Shown here piece after piece: positions 1 through 7,245 of a stretch of DNA of 47,654 nt. The stretch is from positions 1-47,654 of the forward strand of contig NZ_JABFNS010000065.1 in the NCBI RefSeq assembly GCF_013116825.1, given 5' to 3'. This stretch comes from Myxococcus xanthus (GTDB taxonomy: Bacteria > Myxococcota > Myxococcia > Myxococcales > Myxococcaceae). Position numbers and translations under genes: made by a program. Below the pieces are notes generated by a model, which saw nothing but the letters and a program-made list of their open reading frames with translations, was not told the DNA's origin and made no database searches. Every line of letters starts with the position of its first letter. Within the stretch, counting starts at the first letter, position 1.

Positions 1-1
1 C

Positions 2-1573
2 GCCGAGACTGCTCCGATTCCCGCCCCCGAAGCGCCGCCCGCTGCCCCCCTGTCCCTGGACGAGGTACGCCGCATCACCCAGGTCCTGGAGGCCATCAGC
101 GAGGACCGCTTCCTGTTGGCCGGCCTCCCCGAGGAGGACCGCATCGCCTTCCTGAGCGCCGCGGGCCGCGTGCTGCACCCGGACCGCGACACCAAGTCCC
201 GGATGGCGAAGGCGCTGCGCCGAGACAGGAAGAAGACGAAGCGCGAGCACGACCGCGCCATCCGCGCCACGACGGAGATTCGCACCCTGCGCCGCTCCGC
301 CATCTTCACGGTGCCGGCGCTGCCCCCGCCGCCCCCGACGGAAGCAGGGCCCGAGCGCATCCTCGAGCAGCCCCGCCGCTGCTACGTCTGCAAGGCCGAG
401 TACCGCAAGCTGCACTTCTTCTACGACGCGATGTGCATCGAGTGCGCGGACTACAACTACGCCAAGCGCACCCAGCGCGCCGACCTGAATGGGAAGGTCG
501 CGCTCATCACCGGCGCCCGGGTGAAGATTGGCTTCCAGGCCTCGCTGATGCTGCTGCGCTCCGGCGCGCGCGTCATCGCCACCACGCGCTTCCCCAACGA
601 CGCCGCGAAGCGCTACGTCCAGGAGCCGGACTTCGCGGACTGGGCGCACCGGCTGCACATCCACGGGCTCGACCTGCGGCACGCGCCCAGCGTGGAGCTC
701 TTCGCGAAGTACATCGAGCAGACGCACGAGCGCCTGGACATCCTCATCAACAACGCCGCGCAGACGGTGCGCCGGCCCCCAGGCTTCTACGGCCACCTGC
801 TGCCGGGAGAGATGCGCCGCGCGGACGACCTGCCGGCGGCGGCGCGCGCGCTGCTCGCGGGCCATGACGCCTGTGTCGCCACGGTGCAACCGGCCGCCCT
901 GGGCGCGGGCAACGCGGGCGGTTCGGAGCTGGCCACCACCTGGCGCAGCAGCGACCCGGCGCTGGGCATCCACTCCTCCGCCGCGCTGTCCATGCTGCCC
1001 TACAACCTGGAGCAGGAGGGGGACGAGCGCGCCCTCTTCCCGCAGGGCCGGCTGGACGCGGACCTGCAGCAGGTGGACCTGCGGGACATGAACTCGTGGC
1101 GGCTGCGGCTCGCCGAGGTCCAGACGGCGGAGATGCTGGAGGTCCACCTCATCAACGCGGTGGCCCCCTTCATCCTCGTCGGGAAGCTGAAGCCGCTGAT
1201 GCTCAGGGACCGCTCGTCTCCCGGCCACGTGGTGAACGTCTCCGCGATGGAGGGCAGCTTCTCGCGCGGGACGAAGACGGACAAACACCCGCACACCAAC
1301 ATGGCGAAGGCGGCGCTCAACATGATGACGCTGACCTCCGCGCCGGACTACGCCCGGGACAACATCTACATGAACGCCGTGGACACCGGCTGGGTCACCG
1401 ACGAGGACCCCGCGCAGCACGCGGAGCGCAAGGTGCAGGAGCTGGACTTCCAGCCACCGCTGGACATCGTCGACGGGGCGGCGCGGGTGGTGGACCCCAT
1501 CATCGCCTCGGAGAACAGCGGCGAGTACGTCTGGGGCAACTTCTTCAAGGACTACCGTCACACCGCGTGGTGA
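2..1573 (+). CDS. Short-chain dehydrogenase/reductase with N-terminal zinc-knuckle-like module (5' end outside the window)
   Basis: The reading frame is open from base 2 to the TGA at 1571-1573, so the true start lies left of the window; the TTG at 116 is internal to an open frame. Seen: an Ala/Pro-rich then charged N-terminal part; a CYVC...CIEC pair (about nt 380-445) resembling a zinc knuckle; a Rossmann fold beginning VALITGARVKIG (about nt 497-532), a variant of the SDR TGxxxGxG motif; an NNA motif (about nt 750); and NVSAMEG with the candidate catalytic Ser at 1241. The usual YxxxK is TNMAK (1295-1309): the Lys is kept but Thr replaces Tyr. Family knowledge: SDRs are NAD(P)-dependent oxidoreductases using Ser-Tyr-Lys. 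Inference: altered chemistry or a binding role. The substrate is unknown. The START-like gene follows after 19 bases. Confidence 0.85.
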   Translation, partial: AETAPIPAPEAPPAAPLSLDEVRRITQVLEAISEDRFLLAGLPEEDRIAFLSAAGRVLHPDRDTKSRMAKALRRDRKKTKREHDRAIRATTEIRTLRRSAIFTVPALPPPPPTEAGPERILEQPRRCYVCKAEYRKLHFFYDAMCIECADYNYAKRTQRADLNGKVALITGARVKIGFQASLMLLRSGARVIATTRFPNDAAKRYVQEPDFADWAHRLHIHGLDLRHAPSVELFAKYIEQTHERLDILINNAAQTVRRPPGFYGHLLPGEMRRADDLPAAARALLAGHDACVATVQPAALGAGNAGGSELATTWRSSDPALGIHSSAALSMLPYNLEQEGDERALFPQGRLDADLQQVDLRDMNSWRLRLAEVQTAEMLEVHLINAVAPFILVGKLKPLMLRDRSSPGHVVNVSAMEGSFSRGTKTDKHPHTNMAKAALNMMTLTSAPDYARDNIYMNAVDTGWVTDEDPAQHAERKVQELDFQPPLDIVDGAARVVDPIIASENSGEYVWGNFFKDYRHTAW

Positions 1574-1592
1574 CACGCGGACCGGGGGCGTC

Positions 1593-2084
1593 ATGGCAAC
1601 CCGCAGTCTCCGCTTCGAGTCGTACGTGGAGGTCACCCCTGCTGAAGCCTGGGCGTGGGTGACGTCGATGAAGGGCATCTCCACGGAGATGCACCCGTAC
1701 CTGCGGATGACGGCGCCTCCGGGCGTGGCGAGGCTCGAGGACGTGCCCTTCGAGCCTGGCCAACCGCTGTTCCGCAGCACGCTGCTGCTGGGCGGCGTGC
1801 TGCCGGTGGGCTGGTCCGACGTGACGCTGCGCGAGTTGGAGCCGGGACGCCGCTTCGTCGAGGAGTCCCCCATGAGCACGATGCGTCAGTGGCGGCACGA
1901 GCGCCGCATCATCGAGGCGCACGCCGGCGTCGACATCATCGACCAGCTCGACTTCGAGCCCCGCTTCGGCGGCCGGCTGGCGGAGGCCTTCATCCGGCGC
2001 CTCTTCGAGCACCGCCATTCGGTGCTCCGCCGCGCGCTGACGCCGTCAATAGGTGGACGGGCGTCCCAGGAAAAGCCAGCCTAG
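1593..2084 (+). CDS. SRPBCC (START-like) family protein
   Basis: 163 residues, about the length of a single SRPBCC/polyketide-cyclase-like domain. Seen: an N-terminal strand with RFESYVEVTPAEAWAWV, the usual first strand and helix of the fold (a membrane-free protein whose helix follows 'V.a..e.vw..v'), then alternating strands and a long C-terminal amphipathic helix (FIRRLFEHRHSVLRRAL). No signal peptide or membrane segment. The ATG at 1593 follows a G-rich stretch (GGGGG) that may serve as ribosome site. The gene lies 19 bases after the SDR gene and 6 bases before the TerB-like gene, suggesting co-transcription. SRPBCC proteins bind hydrophobic ligands in a deep pocket; the ligand cannot be read from sequence. 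The family call is by pattern only. Confidence 0.72.
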   Translation: MATRSLRFESYVEVTPAEAWAWVTSMKGISTEMHPYLRMTAPPGVARLEDVPFEPGQPLFRSTLLLGGVLPVGWSDVTLRELEPGRRFVEESPMSTMRQWRHERRIIEAHAGVDIIDQLDFEPRFGGRLAEAFIRRLFEHRHSVLRRALTPSIGGRASQEKPA

Positions 2085-2090
2085 CGGGAC

Positions 2091-2414
2091 ATGAGCCCCG
2101 AACAGTTCCACGTCGAAGTCCTCAAGCTGCTGCTCCAGGTCGCCACCGTCGATGGCCGCGTCGCGCACTCCGAGATTCGGCACATCCTGGACACCGCGCG
2201 AGGCATGAGCGTGCCCCTGCAGGAGCTGGCTGCGCTGACGCGCTGTCTGCAGAACAACGAGCCCCTGCCTCCGCCGAACATGGGCCTCCTGCGCACCAAC
2301 CCCTCCGCCGTCATCCAGGAGGCGAAGGCGCTCATCGCCAGCGACGGCAGCGTGCACGCGGCCGAAATCGAGCTGCTACGGCAGATTCGGGAGCTGCTCG
2401 GCGTCAGCAACTGA
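2091..2414 (+). CDS. TerB-like small helical protein
   Basis: 107 residues. Two matching segments, VATVDGRVAHSEI and IASDGSVHAAEIELL, give the duplicated 'a.aDG.....E...i' pattern of the TerB (tellurite resistance/COG3793-like) fold, in which acidic residues of two helical hairpins can bind metal. No signal peptide. It starts 6 bases after the START-like gene and probably belongs to the same transcript. It ends 15 bases from the convergent response-regulator gene. TerB-like domains are associated with envelope or stress functions, but a stand-alone copy has no specific assigned role. The domain call is fairly secure; the function is unknown. Confidence 0.7.
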   Translation: MSPEQFHVEVLKLLLQVATVDGRVAHSEIRHILDTARGMSVPLQELAALTRCLQNNEPLPPPNMGLLRTNPSAVIQEAKALIASDGSVHAAEIELLRQIRELLGVSN

Positions 2415-2429
2415 CGGGCGCCGCGCGCG

Positions 2430-3773
2430 CTACGACTCGGCCTCCGGGGCCTCCAGCAGCTTGTAGAGCGTCTTGCGGTCCACATCGAGCAGGCGCGCCG
2501 CCTCGCTCTTGTTGCCGCCCACGTGCTGGAGCACCTGCGCGGCGTAGCGGCGGGACAGCTCGGCCAGACTCGGCATGTCGCCCGCCAGGCCCGCCATCTT
2601 CGGGGTGGACGCATCCCCGATGGGCTCCGGGAAGTCCTGGGGTCCCAGGACGCCCGTCACGTTGAGCGCCAGCGCCCGCGCCACCACGTTCTCCAGCTGC
2701 CGCACGTTGCCCGGCCAGTCGTAGGCCGCCAGGCGCGCGTTCGCCTCCGGCGTCACCACCGGCCGCACGCCGCCGCGCGCATGTCGCCCGGCGAAGTGCT
2801 CCACCAGCGCGGGGATGTCCTCGCTCCGCTCCCGCAGCGGCGGCAGGTGCAGGTGCACCACGTCCAGGCGGTACAGCAGGTCCTCGCGGAAGAGGCCTTC
2901 CGCCACCCGCGCCTTGAGGTCCTTGTTCGTCGCCGCCACCACGCGCACGTCCACCTTGACGGGGACGCTCTCACCCACGCGGCGGATTTCGCCCTCCTGC
3001 AACACGCGCAGGAGCTGCGACTGCACCTTCATGCCAACGTCGCCAATCTCATCCAGGAAGAGCGTGCCGCCGCTGGCCTCCTCGAAGACGCCTCGCCGCG
3101 CGCCGGACGCGCCGGTGAAGCTGCCCTTCGCGTGGCCGAACAGCTCGCTCTCCATCAGCGACTCGGTAATCGCGCCGCAGTCCACGGGGATGAAGGGCCC
3201 GTTCATGCGCGGCGAGCGCTTGTGCAGCGCGCGCGCCACCATCTCCTTCCCCGTGCCCGTCTCGCCCGTAATCAGCACGGGCACGTTGCTGGCCGCCGCG
3301 CGCGCCACGTGCTTGTACACCTCCAGCAGCGCCGGGCTGCGGCCCACCAGCATCGGCGAACCGCGCTCCACCTGCTGGCGCAGCGAGCGGTTCTCCTCCA
3401 CCAGCCGCTTCTGCTCCAGCGCCCGGCGCGCCACGCGCAGAATCGCGTCCACGTCGAAGGGCTTCGCCAGGTAGTCGAAGGCGCCCTGCTGGATGCTGTC
3501 CAGCGCGCCCTCGATGTTGCCGAAGGCCGTCACCACCACCACGGGCGTGTCCGGCAGCTGCGCCTTCACCTCATGGAGCACCTTCAACCCGTCGCCCGGC
3601 TCGGGCATGGCCATGTCCGTGAGGACCAGGTCAAAGGCGCCCTCCGCGATGCGCTCGGTGGCGCGGCGCGGGTCCGGAGCCTGCGTCACCGCCCCCAGCG
3701 GCCCCAGCAAGCGCTGGAGCAAATCGCGGGCCTGCGGGTCATCATCCACGACGAGGATGCGGGCTGAGCTCAT
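2430..3773 (-). CDS. NtrC-family sigma-54-dependent response regulator
   Basis: 447 residues with the full three-domain layout. The receiver (1-120) has the acidic triad start VVDDD (D10-D12), phosphoacceptor D53 (LTDMAMP) and K104 (YLAKPF). The AAA+ domain (about 140-375) has Walker A GETGTGKE (170-177), the sigma-54 loop as GSFTGA (217-222, a GAFTGA variant), Walker B GGTLFLDE (235-242), and REDLLYRLDVV and DWPGNVRQLEN signatures. A Fis-type helix-turn-helix (NKSEAARLLDVDRKTLYKLL) sits at the C-terminus. It activates sigma-54 promoters when phosphorylated. Its ATG overlaps the stop of the upstream histidine kinase by 4 bases (ATGA), so the two are translationally coupled cognate partners. 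Targets are not visible; no clear -24/-12 element was identified beside its own operon. Confidence 0.96.
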   Translation of the reverse strand: MSSARILVVDDDPQARDLLQRLLGPLGAVTQAPDPRRATERIAEGAFDLVLTDMAMPEPGDGLKVLHEVKAQLPDTPVVVVTAFGNIEGALDSIQQGAFDYLAKPFDVDAILRVARRALEQKRLVEENRSLRQQVERGSPMLVGRSPALLEVYKHVARAAASNVPVLITGETGTGKEMVARALHKRSPRMNGPFIPVDCGAITESLMESELFGHAKGSFTGASGARRGVFEEASGGTLFLDEIGDVGMKVQSQLLRVLQEGEIRRVGESVPVKVDVRVVAATNKDLKARVAEGLFREDLLYRLDVVHLHLPPLRERSEDIPALVEHFAGRHARGGVRPVVTPEANARLAAYDWPGNVRQLENVVARALALNVTGVLGPQDFPEPIGDASTPKMAGLAGDMPSLAELSRRYAAQVLQHVGGNKSEAARLLDVDRKTLYKLLEAPEAES

Positions 3774-5200
3774 GTGCCGACCTTGCGAATTCCGGCGGAA
3801 GCAGTCGTTGTCTGAGAACCGCTGGTGCCCGCCGCCGGGCGCACCACGCGGGGGAAGCGCACCACCACGTGCGTTCCCTTTCCTTCTTCCGAGCGCACCA
3901 CCAGCGTGCCGCCGTGCGCCTCCACCACGCGCTTGGTGGTGACCAGCCCCAGTCCGTGGCCCGGCAGCCCGCGCACCTCGGGCGCGCGGAAGAAGGGCTG
4001 GAACAGCGAGGCCTGGGTGCCCGGCGCCATGCCGATGCCGTTGTCCACGACCTCCAGCACGGCCATGCCGTCCTCGGTGGCCACGCGCACCTTCACCCGG
4101 GGGTCGGGCCGGCCCGCCGAGTACTTCACCGCGTTGGTGAGCAGGTTGCGCGCGCTCACCTGCAACAGCTGCCCAGGGCAGTCCACCGCCACGCCGGGCT
4201 CCAGCTCCCGCTCCAGCGCCACGCCCTGCGCCGCCGCCGTCTGCGCCACCTCCAGCAACACGGTGGTGACGGCCGTGTCCAGCTCACCCACCGTGCTCTC
4301 GCCGCGCGTACCGGCGCGGCAGAAGCGCAGCAGCGCCTCGATGAGCTCGCCCATGCGAACAGCGCTGGACTCACACTGCGCCAGCATCTCCAGCGCGCCC
4401 GCGTCGTTCACCGCGCCGGTGCGGCGGATGAGCGTCAGGTAGCCCTTGAGCGGCGCCAGCGGGGAGATGAGGTCGTGCGCCACGCGCCGCGTGAAGGCGT
4501 CCAGCTCCTGGTTGTGCCGGCCCAGCTCCTCCAACTGGCCCTGGATGATGGCCTCCTGGCGCTTGAGCAGCGAGGTGACGCGCCAGCCCACCAGCGACGA
4601 CAGGAGGATGGCCAGCAGCGTGGCACCCGCGCCCAGGGCGGTGTTGCGCACGCGCAGGTCCTCCAACCGGTTCACCAGCCTGCGCGCCTCGGCCGCGTTC
4701 TCCTCCTCCAGCGCGCCGCCCAGCGCGTCCAGCTCCGCCGCCAGCGGGCGGATGCGCTCGGCCAGGTGGCGCCGGGCCCGCTCCGCCTCGCGGCGCTGTG
4801 AGAAGATGGCCGCCGCGCGCACCTGGTCCGCCAGCCCCTGGCACGCGGCGTTGAAGCGGTACCACAGCGCCTTCTCGCCCTGTGGGAGGTTGCGGGTGTA
4901 CGCCTCCGACGAGGCGCGGATGTCCGCGAGAATCTGCTCCATCACCGCGTCCGCGGCGCGGCGCTCGGCGTCACCCGTGGCGCGGACATGCGCCTCGATG
5001 GCGGCCTCCAGCGACAGCGCGTCCACGCGGATGCGGCCAATGGAGCCGGCCCGCTCCAGCGCCTCCTGCACCAACCCGTCCACCTGGCTGCCCGTGCGGA
5101 CCTCCGTCCACAACGTGAAGGCGGTGACGGCGGACAGCAGGACGACCACGAAGAAGAAGCCGGCCCGGTAGCCGCGGATGGGGATGCGGGAGCTCGCCAC
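3770..5200 (-). CDS. Membrane sensor histidine kinase
   Basis: 476 residues. TM1 (about 12-32) and TM2 (about 188-206) flank a roughly 155-residue, mostly helical and charge-rich periplasmic sensor region. No clear HAMP domain follows TM2; a short coiled coil leads to the H-box RRVAHDLISPLAPLKGY with phosphoacceptor H242. The catalytic domain shows N box NLLTNAVKYS, G1 VVDNGIGMAP and G2 GHGLGLVTTKRVVEAHGG, all intact. It should autophosphorylate and pass phosphate to the overlapping NtrC-type regulator. It lies 45 bases downstream of a small coiled-coil lipoprotein on the same strand, which may be an accessory periplasmic partner. Absence of HAMP and the helical sensor are what is seen; the ligand is unknown. 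Confidence 0.94.
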   Translation of the reverse strand: MASSRIPIRGYRAGFFFVVVLLSAVTAFTLWTEVRTGSQVDGLVQEALERAGSIGRIRVDALSLEAAIEAHVRATGDAERRAADAVMEQILADIRASSEAYTRNLPQGEKALWYRFNAACQGLADQVRAAAIFSQRREAERARRHLAERIRPLAAELDALGGALEEENAAEARRLVNRLEDLRVRNTALGAGATLLAILLSSLVGWRVTSLLKRQEAIIQGQLEELGRHNQELDAFTRRVAHDLISPLAPLKGYLTLIRRTGAVNDAGALEMLAQCESSAVRMGELIEALLRFCRAGTRGESTVGELDTAVTTVLLEVAQTAAAQGVALERELEPGVAVDCPGQLLQVSARNLLTNAVKYSAGRPDPRVKVRVATEDGMAVLEVVDNGIGMAPGTQASLFQPFFRAPEVRGLPGHGLGLVTTKRVVEAHGGTLVVRSEEGKGTHVVVRFPRVVRPAAGTSGSQTTTASAGIRKVGT

Positions 5201-5245
5201 GCCGTTCCTCTATCACGGGGCCGGCGCCGCGCGTCCGGCGGGACG

Positions 5246-5713
5246 TCAGGGCACCGTCGGGGCGACGTTTCCGGCCGCCGGGAGGGCAGCCGGCTGGGGC
5301 GGATTGTTCAACCGCCGCCGTGCACGCTCCAGCGCGGACTCGTACCAGACGTCCGACAGCTCCTCGTGCATCTCCTTCAACTCCTTCAGCTCGTTGACCT
5401 CGCGCTCCAGCGCCAACAGCTGGGTGTTGTGCTCCTCCAGCGCGTGCCGGTCCGCCTCGGTGCGCACCAACTCCTCCAGCAGCGCCGCGCGCGCCTGCTC
5501 CGCTTCCGCGCGCTCCAGCCGCACCCGCTCCAGCGCGGACTCCAGCTGGGCCATGCGCAGCGCGAACGCCTCGGCCCGCTCCCGCTCCGCCTCGTACTCG
5601 CGACGCCACCGGTCCGCCTCGAGGACCTGGGCCTCCAGTCGCTCGAGCGGAATACCCGTCGCGCAACCCGTACCCAGGACGGCCAACGCTGTCGCGAAAC
5701 TGAGGAACCGCAT
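5246..5713 (-). CDS. Coiled-coil lipoprotein upstream of the two-component pair
   Basis: 155 residues from the ATG at 5713, chosen because it begins a clear lipoprotein signal (MRFLSFATALAVLGTGC, lipobox LGTGC with C17) and follows a GGGAGA ribosome site; a longer in-frame reading would put the signal inside the protein. Residues about 22-125 form a nearly continuous Glu/Leu/Arg-rich heptad coiled coil, and the tail is Pro/Ala-rich. It would be anchored to a membrane facing the periplasm. The gene precedes the histidine kinase by 45 bases on the same strand, so the three genes probably form one operon (lipoprotein, kinase, regulator). No family assignment is possible from the low-complexity coil. 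A role as a signal-input partner of the kinase is inference from position. Confidence 0.8.
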   Translation of the reverse strand: MRFLSFATALAVLGTGCATGIPLERLEAQVLEADRWRREYEAERERAEAFALRMAQLESALERVRLERAEAEQARAALLEELVRTEADRHALEEHNTQLLALEREVNELKELKEMHEELSDVWYESALERARRRLNNPPQPAALPAAGNVAPTVP

Positions 5714-6011
5714 GGACCATCTCTCCCACACCATGACCGCGCGACATGCGCGGCGAAGGTGCTGGGCCGACACCCTGCAACCAGATGACGCGTGCAGCTT
5801 GCTCAAGTGCTCCGTCATCGTCAAAGCAGCAACTGCCCGTCTGGGGAGCCCGCCCCCATTGTCGGAGCTCCAACTGCGGAGTTTCTCCCCACGGACATCC
5901 CCGCAAGACACCTGCTCTCCCTCTGACAACGCTCCTGGCACGCCGCCTGCTCAAGCCCTCGCTCGCTGGGACGGCGCAATCTCGCGTCGTCGTTCGTCAA
6001 CGGAGCTTTTC
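5714..6011. other. Divergent intergenic region with one inverted repeat
   Basis: 298 bases between the start of the minus-strand lipoprotein operon and the plus-strand exported peptide. No convincing coding frame: open frames through it read as Ser/Ala/Arg-rich shadow sequence. The only structure I see is a 6-bp inverted repeat, CCGCGC/GCGCGG with a 5-base spacer at 5737-5753, just upstream of the lipoprotein ribosome site. Promoters for both directions must lie here, but I cannot pick convincing -35/-10 pairs. Confidence 0.5.
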
Positions 6012-6254
6012 ATGAAGACCGTGTTCGCCGCCGCCCTCCTCGCCGCCGCCACTGCGTTCGCCAACACCCCGGCTCCCGCCGAGCCCGCTGCCGGAGCCAA
6101 GCCCGCCGCCGCCGAGGCCAAGCTCGAGACCGCCGAGGCGCCCCAGGCCGAAGAGGCGAAGGCCGAGCCGGCCCCCGAGGCCAAGCCCACCAAGAAGGCC
6201 ACGAAGCCGGCGAAGAAGGCCGCCAAGGCCACCTCCGCCTCCGAGGCCAACTAA
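6012..6254 (+). CDS. Small exported Ala/Lys/Glu-rich peptide with H1-like tail
   Basis: 80 residues from the ATG at 6012, preceded by GGAG eight bases upstream. Residues 1-17 (MKTVFAAALLAAATAFA) form a signal peptide with an A-x-A-type cleavage site. The mature part of about 63 residues is strongly low-complexity. Its first half is Pro/Ala/Glu-rich and acidic. Its last part (PTKKATKPAKKAAKATSAS) is Lys-rich and resembles histone H1 or AlgP-type tails, so the mature peptide has a charge dipole. It is followed at once by a strong intrinsic terminator, supporting a short monocistronic transcript. No homolog is recognised. Possible roles such as binding polyanions in the envelope or matrix are inference only. 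Confidence 0.75.
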   Translation: MKTVFAAALLAAATAFANTPAPAEPAAGAKPAAAEAKLETAEAPQAEEAKAEPAPEAKPTKKATKPAKKAAKATSASEAN

Positions 6255-6284
6255 TCAAGATTTACGGCTTTGCAGCCAGCACGC

Positions 6285-6314
6285 GGGGGTACCTCTTCCA
6301 AGAGAGGTACCCCC
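6285..6314 (+). terminator. Intrinsic terminator after the exported peptide gene
   Basis: A perfect 12-bp inverted repeat, GGGGGTACCTCT (6285-6296) and AGAGGTACCCCC (6303-6314), with a 6-base loop, 31 bases after the stop codon. It is followed by the T-rich GTTGTCTTTG. This is the longest perfect terminator-like stem I found in the window. Confidence 0.88.
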
Positions 6315-6452
6315 GTTGTCTTTGCGGGTCCATAAAAACCCGTCTTACCTCTATTTCTGAGATATCCTCTCGAAATGCCTATTGAGGTCCGAGAAAACCC
6401 ATCCGGGTCAGGACTTTCGCACACCCGTCAATCCGTCCAGTGAACGTGAGAT

Positions 6453-6481
6453 TTGACAGAAACAGAAGAAACCTGCTTAAT
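6453..6481 (+). promoter_or_regulatory. Sigma-70-type promoter for the GAF gene
   Basis: TTGACA (6453-6458, a perfect -35), a 17-base spacer, and CTTAAT (6476-6481, 4 of 6 matches to the -10 consensus). It lies about 60 bases before the GAF ATG at 6541 in an unusually AT-rich patch for this genome. The match is by eye, and the transcription start has not been mapped. Confidence 0.6.
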
Positions 6482-6540
6482 GCGACTTCAGAGAATCACT
6501 GACTGTCCCGGATAGGGACGGAACTCGAACGAGCGCACCA

Positions 6541-7131
6541 ATGATCGAAGCCTTCTCGAAGGTGTCGGAAGCCTCGAAGCTGCTGCTGGAGAAGGGCCTG
6601 GGCCCGAGCACCGGCATGGAGGCGCTGAGCATGGTGGGCCACGCGCTGGGCGTGGACCGCGCGTACATCCTGGAGAACCGCGTGCAGGGCACGTACGGCC
6701 GGTTCATCACGGACATGCGCCACGCCTGGGCGGAGCCGCCCACGCCGTCGCCGCTGGCCAACCCGGTGATGCGGGCCTTCTCCTTCCGCGAGTTCGCGCC
6801 GGGTTGGGTGGACATGCTGGAGGCCGGCATGGTGGTGGCGTGCCCCACCCGTGACGCGCCCCCGATGATGAAGGATTTGTTGGAGCGCCAGGGAACGCAG
6901 TCCATCCTCCTGTGCCCCATCAACCCCTCCCGGCAGCAGTGGTGGGGCATGGTGGCCTTCGAGGACTGCCGCCGTCCCCGCGCCTGGAAGCCGGAGGAAG
7001 TGACGCTGCTCAAGTCCCTGGCGCGCGCGGTGGCGGCGTCCGTCCGACATGGGCAGATGCGCTCCTCCCTGGACCAGGTCCGAAACAGCCTGCGCCAGGC
7101 GGTCAGCCGCACCCCAGTGTCCGGCCCCTGA
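6541..7131 (+). CDS. GAF-domain protein
   Basis: 196 residues, one GAF-type domain with short helices at both ends. Seen: an N-terminal helix, LSMVGHALGVDRAYILEN (the GAF 'l..l.~..rv.if' strand), QSILLCPINPSRQQWWGMVAFEDCRRPRAW (the 'l.vPi...g..~G.l.~....~~r.~' core) and a C-terminal helix LLKSLARAVAASVRHGQ that probably dimerises. No output domain is attached, so it is a stand-alone small-molecule sensor or regulator. A sigma-70-like promoter precedes it, but the ribosome site at the ATG is weak. The Ser/Thr kinase gene follows after 114 bases on the same strand and could be its partner; that link is inference. Confidence 0.82.
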   Translation: MIEAFSKVSEASKLLLEKGLGPSTGMEALSMVGHALGVDRAYILENRVQGTYGRFITDMRHAWAEPPTPSPLANPVMRAFSFREFAPGWVDMLEAGMVVACPTRDAPPMMKDLLERQGTQSILLCPINPSRQQWWGMVAFEDCRRPRAWKPEEVTLLKSLARAVAASVRHGQMRSSLDQVRNSLRQAVSRTPVSGP

Positions 7132-7245
7132 GCGGCAGGCGGGCGGGGCGCCTGACGGCTTGCCGGGGGGCAATGCCGACCCGCGCATGAGCGACATTTC
7201 CAACGCCGGGTTTCTGCTACCCTGGCCGCCCCTTCGCTCACCGCC

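Noticed and set aside
2523-3767. Long plus-strand open frame of 414 codons opposite the response regulator
   Set aside because: His/Arg/Leu-rich translation typical of antisense reading in GC-rich DNA; the minus-strand frame has full NtrC motifs.
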